Source: Tubiluchus corallicola (lineage: Eukaryota > Priapulida > Priapulimorpha > Priapulimorphida > Tubiluchidae). Taken from it: DNA of 64,000 nt. This document shows positions 49,298 to 64,000 of the stretch, piece after piece. The translations under genes and the position numbers were made by a program. A model generated the notes under the pieces. That model was given only the letters and a program-made list of their open reading frames with translations, was not told the origin of the DNA and searched no databases. The DNA lies in assembly GCA_030141605.1 (NCBI GenBank), contig JAQGDQ010000112.1, forward strand, positions 124,501 through 188,500, in the 5' to 3' direction. The first letter of the stretch is position 1, and each line of letters starts with the position of its first letter.

Positions 49298-51770
49298 TTA
49301 ATGACTGCCCAATGTTACGTCACTTCCCGCCAAAGTTTCATCAGACTTTCTTGGAGAAACTCCACCTTGTCTGGTAGCGTTTGACAAAACTAACGTCATT
49401 TCCTTGGTTACAATGGTCTTGTCGTAGCTGCTGAGTTCTCCAGTTCGGTTTGTCTTTTCCAAGGCCTCTGTGTTAATGAAAAGACAATTTTTACAGTACA
49501 AAATATTTAAGTAAGGTTGATAATTACGGCAGCCTTGCCTGGAAGAATAAATCCTCACTTTTATAAGCAAAAGATAAGATAACTTTTATTTAACGTTTCG
49601 ATCGCCTAAATGAATAGACTAACATGAACAGTTAAAGCAGTTTATCGGCAATATATGATTATAAAATCAACCGAGAAAATAAATATAAAAAAAAAACGTC
49701 TTAAAATCTAGTACAGAGAATGTCTACTTTAGCATAAATTAATCTAAAGATAGCAATCTTGATATAAAACTTGATAAAACTTTAGTTGAATTAATATAGG
49801 TAAATTATTATAAATGCTAATGCTTAAATTTTGAAATCAATAAAATTGCTAAAACTAGAATGTATTATAAGATTTAAAATAATGCTTTTAAGTAACAAAT
49901 TATGAGTTGAGAAACTATTGTTAAAACCGGTACTGTCAAAAATGCATATAATTGGGAGTCTAAATAGTGAAAGCATTTCTTTAATAATGACTCAGGATTG
50001 TGAAGGCAGAACAATGGTTAAATGATGGGTCAATCAGCAAGTCCGTCAGTCGATCAGTCTGTCCATCATACCATCGAATGATTAAAAAGGTCTTCCGTTC
50101 AGCAGTCAGGTTGATGGACGGCTAATTGGTTGGTAGGTTAGTTAGTCATGGTATTAATTTTGACTACTTTTGCCACACGTGTTGCAGTGGTACATGACGC
50201 ATCAAGTTTTATTTATTCATTATTCTTGATAAACTGTCAAACAATGAGGGAGTCTATTCATTTAATCTATTACCACATGTTCTCGCATGTTTGTTATAAT
50301 ACTGTAATAACAACAGTGGTAAACGCAAAAAAGAGGCATGAATAAAATCCAGCTTACCGTAGATAACAGAGTAAAGTTCTGTGTCTATGAATGAACGTTT
50401 TTTTGTACGTTTTCCCTCCAAAGTGAACTGACACATGACCTCAGGCGCCATCAACCGGCGCATGTAGGTTTTAATACGTATTGACAGTTCACACGGTAAG
50501 CGACAGAGTCCAGCAATCTAAAACACAGTTAAAAAGTAGAAAGATTTTACTTCCAATAATTCATATAATATGTACACTTAAAGATAAAATAGTTGTAATA
50601 AATTTAGAGTTAAAATCTGCATAAACCCACTGAGATAAATATGTTAAAAGAAATGAACTTTAAAAGGCTGTTATTCAACCTGGACTGAGCCAAAGACTTT
50701 TAAGCTAAAAACGGCTCAAATCCAGAACTCTTACAACCTTTTTGCGATTCTGTTTTTTCGACATATTTGGCCTCGAAAAGTTAGTATAATAAATAGAATC
50801 AGTCACTAAATATCAAACTAGTCCGACTTTCTATAGCAACTGCTGCATTAACACTTTGAAACAATATGAAATCCATACCATTTTTCTTTTTTCATCGTCT
50901 TTATATAGGAACTTTTCAAATTTGTCAAAATCTTCAATGCTCTCAATCGGTTTGCTCAGCATTTTGTCAAGGACGTCCAGTGGATCTTCATAAGCCCTAT
51001 TTAGCAGAAGCGCATCGATCTTTTCCTCAATCCGGTCCATTTGCATTTTCAAAACTTTTACTTCGTTACCAGTGTCTAAATGACAAAGAATTAAAATGTG
51101 TGAGAGATACATCTCCTCCCTTTTGTGGCTTCTGCTTCGGAAAGGGCGGCTTGTTTTGTTTATTTTTTAAATTTATTTAATCCAAAAATGCGGGAAAGCT
51201 CGATTGTTGCTTAAAATTTGCCTTAAGTTCAAAAACCTTATCTTCGTTCAAGACTCAAATAAACTTGAAATTGTTAGTACTACATCCTGCTACTTGGTTG
51301 TATTGTTTAGCTGAAGAAAAACCAAGAACAGATAATTAAAATATGCGCATAAGTATTAAACAAAATTATATAATGATATATACAATGAGACGATTAAACA
51401 GATTAGTACAACAATAGCTTTTGGTCTACTACATACCGACAATAAACGGCCTGTAAGATAAAATTAATACATGACATGACACAAAGCACATTATAAATTA
51501 AACGTTTGTAGTAGAACAACAGAACCTCAGGATATCTTCAACAGGATCTTCCAGGAGATAAGGTGAGCTACTATGCTAACTCAATCTAGGACAGGTTGGG
51601 ATCAAAGTGTATAAACTTCAGACAGAAGAAACCTCTTAGAAATAGAATAGATTCTTCATTTAATGAACAATTATGCCAAATGCCAAGTAATAATACCTGC
51701 AGACTTTTTCAGAAAGGTTGTACCTTCATTAATAAACCTGTTTGCTGGAGCAGAGGCAGATCCAAGCAAC
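49298..51770 (-). CDS. DUF4806 domain protein, 3' exons (partial)
   Basis: Exons in transcription order are 51770-51697, 51075-50879, 50517-50358 and 49467-49298 (stop). Phases 2-1, 1-0, 0-1 and 1-end fit together. The second exon gives a helical stretch (VLKMQMDRIEEKIDALLL) followed by PLDVLDKMLSKPIESIEDFDKFEKF; the third gives a basic segment (CELSIRIKTYMRRLMAPEV) and GKRTKKRSFIDTELYSVIY. This order (coiled helix, acidic linker, then a segment ending in a GRKGK-like basic patch and a conserved hydrophobic helix) is what I know from DUF4806 proteins, which are found in many invertebrates and whose function is not established. The last exon is a polar, probably disordered tail. The N-terminal exons are not identified; the first exon here starts in phase 2, so at least one more lies above 51770. 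A candidate poly(A) signal is at 48996-48991, convergent with the SEA-domain gene. Confidence 0.7.
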
Positions 51771-54129
51771 CTGGGTAAATAAGAAAAACCCTTGGCCTCG
51801 GTATACGCCATATTGGTGTATTTCTGGACAACTGCTATCTATGTATTCACTATTGCTGAAGTCTCAGCCACCGTCACGACCATCAACAGCAGCAGTAGCT
51901 ACTGCTTACAAACTACAACCCTATCATCACATCGCCATCAATGTCAATATTATCTTCGACATTGTCATCGTTGCCATTATCATCATCAACGTAATTGTCA
52001 TTTTGTCATCGTCACCGCCATCATTTTATTTTAATAACTGGCTTACCACTACTGCTGCAGATATTCTTTTTAAGTACATCCAAAGCACTGGCCACTTCAT
52101 GTTCCTTGTTTGGCATAATGTGAGATGTCAGGTAGACTGGAGAAAAATGAAAATAGTCAAATGTCTGCTTCACTAAACTCTAATATAAAATCATCAAAAA
52201 GATTCAGGATTTTAATGAAACGAAACGAAGCTAGCGAGTTGTTTGTAGCAAGCAAGTTAAATCTGCCATGGAATTATCATTAGCAGCCTATCCTGCTCTA
52301 GAATGGAATCACTGAATCAGTAATTATCCCAAAGGACTACCTACAACAACTTCAGTATAAAATCATAAAACGATTAGTTACAGTTAAGTTTTGTTACAAA
52401 TTTAACGTCTTTTCAAGAACATAATTTTCATAATTTACTTTTTGTTTTAACGTACACTATATAGACATAAAGCGCGCTGTCATTTTACAAATGTGAAGAA
52501 AGGGAAACAAAGCCAAATGGTCATCTGGTATGCTGCCCTATCCAATTCGGTTATTGTTAAACAAATTTCTGTAAGTTTTAAAAAAAGTTTGGTAAATTTT
52601 TAAAATTATTGTAGGTAATTTAATGTACGTTTATAGACAAGTGTGCATTTTTAATTTTATGTATTAATGTAATTATGACTTTCATTAATTACCACTAGCA
52701 CAATATTAATGTTACTAACATCTAATTAGAGGTGACTGACTGGGTGACCGTATGGACTTTCATCACCTCTATTCATATTTATCTGTACAATATGCACTAA
52801 CATCTTAACTACTGCATTAAGTTTATGAAGCTAAAAAATGTATTATTATTATTACTATTGTACGTACCTCGGACTCCATACGTTGTTACGAGGAATGTCG
52901 TGAACTGTGAAGTAGTATCACTATATCAACCAATCCGTCACGGTTGTGACCGCTGCTGTATGGAGGTAATTTTAGTTTGTGAAGACCCACGACGCGATTG
53001 TTAACTGTGTACAGGCGTAAGCATAGCGTGGATTATGTGGTTTCTGTTCCATTGGGTCTCAATTAATAGACTTTCTATTTAGTATACTCGTCTCTTTGTG
53101 GAGTCTTAACATTTTTCTGTCATTTGGAAGTCTTATGTTTGGCCGAAATAAAGCTGCACAGTTGCCGCTGAAAACGCCATAATTTCATGAACTTTATGGA
53201 AGACTTAATGGAAAACTTTATAAACTATGAATAATCAAAAATGATAAATCTGCATGTTTAGGCATTGCTCAGTAAAGAACTGTACGTTCAACCCTTAAAT
53301 TAATAACACAAATAATGCAGTTAGTAAACATGAGGAAAAATTTACTACTGAAAAAATACAAATGAAACGAGATGACCTAGCGATTATTGTACAATTACTA
53401 CAAGTTCGTGTATATAATTTATTGTATGTCATATGCATGTAGAAAATCTAAAACAAAATGTCGATTCAATTTATTTCAATTGAATTAAATCGGATGACTA
53501 AATTACTGAAATATATATTATGTAAATAGACATTATATTATATCGTTTTAACAATCATGAAAAAATTGAATCTGATAGTAGTAGCACGAGAAAGGAATTT
53601 GTCTGCAGCACACTGTTTGACGCAAGTGGTCTCACACAAAATTTGCCCACACACAAAAATTTCGTATGAAGCAACCCTTGTGCTTTGGGTAAAAACTTTA
53701 AACACTTTCCAGAAGACACGTGAAAAAACAATGTTTTTATTGGTTTGATCTGTTTTTGTCTGACCCAAATTGACAAATTGTTGTACCGAGCCCGCACACG
53801 GGGGCAGGATGAGATCGTCTCAGACGGAAAACTAAAGTACGCTCGTTTAATAAAAATCTTTAGGCGTTGCTAAAACAGCATTTATCCAGAGTGCACACGA
53901 GCATAAATCTAAGTCAGACAAGTTCTTGTAGACGGACTTTGCATTGTGTGCGCCGGTTATCAAAGTTCTGCTTTCAACTAACTCTCAAAGTTTTTAAAAC
54001 TGCATGACGGTTCAGGGTAAAATAGTTCCGGCACCAAACAATCTCCAAAGTTGGTTTTAATCTTGCGTCATTGAAGAGGAAAATGTTAGAAAATCTTTGC
54101 CCGTGTTTTAAAACAAGAATCATCAATAT

Positions 54130-54290
54130 TGTCGTCATCATCATCATCATATACCAATTACGTCTATTGTAGAGATTGATTTGGCAGGCAGACTTCTAAA
54201 ATAAAAGTAAAAACAGCAATAATCCAGTAAAAAAACTGGATTCTACTATGCCAGTGGCCTGTTTGCACCACTTCCGAGCCAAACAATAAT
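54130..54290. repeat. Paired dispersed repeat D, copy 1
   Basis: Begins with (ATC)n, then CAATTACGTCTATTGTAG and, about 90 bp on, GCCAGTGGCCTGTTTGCACC-ACTTCCGA. The same order recurs at 54505-54645. An (ATC)n-edged end is common at retrotransposon 3' ends. Confidence 0.55.
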
Positions 54291-54504
54291 CAATTGAAAA
54301 ACAAAAAGAGAGTTTCTGTAAAATCCTATAAAGCTTTTTAAGGTATAAAACGTTTGAAAATCAACTTTGCAATAACATAATAAAACCAGAATGGCACTTA
54401 AGCCTCCGCCAAAGCTTGTGGAGTATAATTTACTAAGCGCTACTACATTAAGACGTCGCCTGTTGTTCTGATGTCATCTGATGCTGTTCTTTATTGACGC
54501 ACCC

Positions 54505-54645
54505 TCATCATCATCATCATCATTTGCCCATTACATCTATTGCAGGCACTGGACAGGTAAATAGGTAAATAGTAAACACAGCAGAAACTCAGCAAAAAAT
54601 AGCCAGTGGCTTGTCAGCACCACTTCCGATAAAAGAATGACGTAC
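54505..54645. repeat. Paired dispersed repeat D, copy 2
   Basis: Same order as copy 1: (ATC)n, CCATTACATCTATTGCAGG, then AGCCAGTGGCTTGTCAGCAC-CACTTCCGA. Same orientation, about 370 bp from copy 1. Confidence 0.55.
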
Positions 54646-54999
54646 CCTTGCGTTTTGTAATTTTTACAGTGCTCTATTATGTCATCACATAAAATTTTCC
54701 CAAGCAGCCGTATAGTTGATCAATAATTTAGTGATTTTTTTCTCAATCCTTGATACATCAAAACAAAATTGAAAGCGATCTTCCTTCTCCTGTTCCTCGT
54801 CTCTCCAGAAAAGTTCGTGAAAATTGGTTGTCTTTGTTTCTAAACTAACAAACAGATCAGTAAACAGGCCAACAGCAATGAAAACTTTTGCCTCCATGGC
54901 CGAGGTAAATACTTAACCATTGGAAAAAAGACAATCGACAAAGTCAAAATTTATTTACCCTCGCTCATTTAACAGACATCATTAGCATTAAAGACTATT

Positions 55000-55165
55000 T
55001 AGCGACTTACACATGCAACAGGTAAGGGCGCAATCTATAAAGAATAATATGTGGGGGTATATGGGGTATATGCCCTGGAGTTGGCAACCGCTAGACTCGA
55101 ACTCAAGACTGTGTAGTTGCAGTCCGAAATCTAGACCACTCGGCCACCCTACCCAGGACTGTGAT
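55000..55165 (-). mobile_element. tRNA-like SINE, minus strand
   Basis: Minus-strand TGGCCGAGTGG (55147-55137) is a perfect A box, and GAGTTCGAGTC (55104-55094) a near-perfect B box. The acceptor stem cannot close (GGTAGGG has no partner after the T arm), so this is a SINE head rather than a tRNA gene. Upstream of the aminopeptidase gene. Confidence 0.6.
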
Positions 55166-56737
55166 TAAACGTTCCGTACTTGAGTAAAATAAAAATGACA
55201 TAGTAAAATTATAATTTTATTACAGATAAAAATACGAAGAAAATGAAGAAATGGTATACCGGACACTTAAAATAACTTTTCTGCAACTGCAGCTGAAGCA
55301 AAAGACATAAGTCTTTCAGTAATTACAGTACGCAGACATCGATTGCAGTAATTAATTGCAGTAATAAATCTATTATTATGCAATAGTATCCTCCGTCAAG
55401 AAGGATATGTCTTCTTTATTGTTGATTGTTAGTTAGTTTATTAGTTAACTAGTTTACACACTAACTACTCTACGGATTTCCACGAAACTTTCTGGCAGAG
55501 GTGGAACGTGGAACAATGAAGAATTCAACTCTAACAATGAGCAATTAAGAATAGCGAAAGAAAATAAATTTTTCTTGATTATTTATTGGCTTGCACGGGT
55601 AAATTTGTGTGTTGCCACAATACAGCATTGCGGAAAAATTGCAAAAAGCAAACGTGTGCCTCATACACCCAGTCGACGTCAGAATTATTGGTGACCTATT
55701 CGTAATTCGTATATCGTAAGCGACAATAGAGTATAGCAATAATTGCATTGGCGGAGGTCTTTGCTCTATTGAGTGCCATTTTAGTATTGCAACATCCCGT
55801 CACATCCTTTTACAAAAAAGGTCAGAGGTTGCTAAAAATCTCTTATTCTGGTTCTGACTGGATAATCCGTTAATTCCAATTACGGATATGACGTTGATGG
55901 GGTGTAAACCGAAAAATTTTAAGGTGAACGATGAATGGAGATGTTATCAACGACATCAGGAGAGTTACAGTCAACTACTTTTTTGGAGAGAGTATTCCAC
56001 GATGAGATTGTACGTTGGAAAAGTGAAAACTTATATGTTGAAGATAAGCTCAAAGCTGGCTTAAATTTGTAGAAATGATGTGACACTTGTACGTTGCAGA
56101 ACAGGAATTAAACGTGAGAATGAAATTATCAATAAATAGTAAATTCTAAGTTTCCTTCCCGAAAGCTACAAGTAAGCTTTGGATTTAAATTTGTCTGAGC
56201 ATTTGGTGCAATTGAATACACAAATCATCAGAAAAGGCTGACATTGTAGCTTAATAATTTTCTTAATTTAAAAAAAAGTTTTGCCCTGCGTAGAGCGTTG
56301 TCAACGTTGACGAAAATTAGTATCCTAAAAACAAACATGTAAACGAAACTCTTGATTCACGAGAGCGTTGTTAATATTAATCTTTATCAATGTCGACATT
56401 ATTCTACGTGGAGCGAAACGTGTGTTAAATAAATAAAGTTAAACTGCATGTACACAAAGCCTTGATATAATATATATATTACATGCTGTAAAAATGTATA
56501 GAGTAAATATTAACGTGTCGATCATATAGATCAAATAATGCAACTTAAAAAACGTATTATATGTTAAGTATTCAGTAGGTACTGTAATTTATGGATAGTA
56601 TAAATTTATGGTACCCGAGCAAAGTGCAAAATGATTGTACAATATTATTAACACTAGAGCTGAACCTACCTACCTACCTACTGGTTTCCACCTCTTTTGG
56701 AGCATTTCAAAGTGGGCTTGGTGAAAAAGAATCGAAA

Positions 56738-63232
<6,495 letters not shown>

Positions 63233-63299
63233 GTAATGTTAATACCTCCCTTGAACACGTCACGTTTTCACTGATTGTACAAATAAGAGTTTAATTAAA

Positions 63300-63420
63300 T
63301 TTTGGCCACAAACTTGAATAACAGAAAAGTCAGGATACAGCTCTGATTTGAACCCGTGAGTTTTTGCTTATCCAGAAGACACCTTAGGTCACTACTGTAA
63401 GTCACTATATCCCCAGGAAT
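63300..63420 (-). mobile_element. tRNA-like SINE head, minus strand
   Basis: B box GGGTTCAAATC (63355-63345) with an A-box-like TGACCTAAGG (63391-63382) on the minus strand. It lies just downstream of the last visible aminopeptidase exon. Confidence 0.45.
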
Positions 63421-64000
63421 CAGAGCAGTTCTCATCAAGCTCATCCTTTGTAGACGGTTGGACATTTTCCGCTTTTCAAGTCTGATGTCAAAATTTAATT
63501 AGATATGAGTTTGTATCTTGACATTAAGATTCAAATAATTAATTAGCCTAACAAGGCCACTTTTTATTTTTTTACTATAAATAAGTTGCAGTATGTGTAG
63601 TTTTAATACAACTGTCTGTAAATGAATGTATGAAATGAATGTATGTGCAGTCACTAAATATCTATTATGTGATCAGTTTTCAGTAAACACGATGGTGTTT
63701 AAAAACTAAAAAGCTATAAAAGCTAAGAATTGAAATCTCGCCTCGAGTTGTTAAAAGCTCTGTGTCAGAGCCACAAAAATAATATTATGCTGATTCCAAT
63801 CGCTTCTTAATATGTATGGTAAAATGGACTAATATCGGGCAAAAACATTTTTTTAAGTTTCCATCTATATTTTTACAATTTTTGGCTGATAAAATAAAGC
63901 TGTGTGTTAAGAATTCAGAAAGTAAAGAAGTGGGTAGCTGCATAAAATGTAAAATGCTCTCTAGAAGTGATTTCTCTGATATCATTGGAAGTTTGTTCCA
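63421..64000. other. Aminopeptidase intron 7, beginning
   Basis: AT-rich; no further exon seen before the window ends. Confidence 0.5.

Larger units (their letters stand above)
51771..56737. other. Region between the DUF4806 and aminopeptidase genes
   Basis: About 5 kb, expected to hold the missing 5' exons of the DUF4806 gene (-) and the promoter of the aminopeptidase gene (+). Seen: triplet-rich sequence at 51890-52030, repeat pair D and a tRNA-like SINE. Confidence 0.5.

Noticed and set aside
53538-53797. Overlapping frames of 63-80 codons on both strands
   Set aside because: No domain, no codon or splice support; probably chance or an old repeat.
54685-54897. 70-codon minus-strand frame with a good start context (GCCATGG) as first exon of the DUF4806 gene
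   Set aside because: Could not be connected by phase-compatible splice sites and shows no recognised motif; kept only as a possibility.
55000-55165. A true tRNA-Leu or tRNA-Ser gene on the minus strand
   Set aside because: A and B boxes are good but no acceptor stem can close, so it is more likely a SINE head.

Overview
This is a piece of an AT-rich animal (metazoan) nuclear genome. Genes are split by introns of about 0.1 to 5 kb with GT..AG borders, coding exons stand out from AT-rich surroundings, and the gaps are filled with microsatellites and decayed transposons. The leucokinin-type GPCR suggests a protostome, and marine lophotrochozoan is my best guess. That placement rests on one receptor family and is an inference.

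Six protein genes can be assembled by joining exons whose splice phases agree. (1) + strand, 6066-15103: a three-exon rhodopsin-class neuropeptide receptor of leucokinin type, 425 aa. (2) + strand, 18125-22644: a secreted sphingomyelinase C-like phosphodiesterase, 392 aa, with its whole catalytic domain in one exon. (3) - strand, 39546-24188: a type II membrane sulfotransferase of the carbohydrate sulfotransferase 15 / NDST-like class, nine exons, 521 aa. (4) + strand, 41844-48356: a seven-exon single-pass membrane protein with a signal peptide and a SEA-like ectodomain, 386 aa. (5) - strand, 51770-49298: the 3' part of a DUF4806 protein. (6) + strand, 56738 to beyond 63232: the N-terminal half of an M1 zinc aminopeptidase (aminopeptidase N type), which runs off the window.

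Layout: genes 1 and 2 are tandem, 2 and 3 converge, 3 and 4 diverge across 2.3 kb, 4 and 5 converge tail to tail, and 5 and 6 diverge. Several products act at the cell surface, in the Golgi or outside the cell (receptor, sphingomyelinase, sulfotransferase, SEA protein, ectopeptidase), but nothing shows that they work together.

The rest is repeats: (TAGTG)n, (ATGT)n, (GTGA)n, (GA)n and (TC)n, plus a 1 kb hexanucleotide array; a 29-bp minisatellite; a degenerate telomere-like tract; a recent 92-bp tandem duplication; five LINE reverse-transcriptase or 3'-end fragments and one further possible 3' end; tRNA-derived SINE-like elements; two non-autonomous hAT elements with 8-bp target duplications; one Tigger/pogo relative; a 142-bp-arm hairpin element; and several unnamed dispersed families. 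I found no new defence or biosynthetic system. The observations most worth following are the sphingomyelinase architecture, the microsatellite intron that splits the aminopeptidase zinc site, and the mobile elements lying against splice sites.
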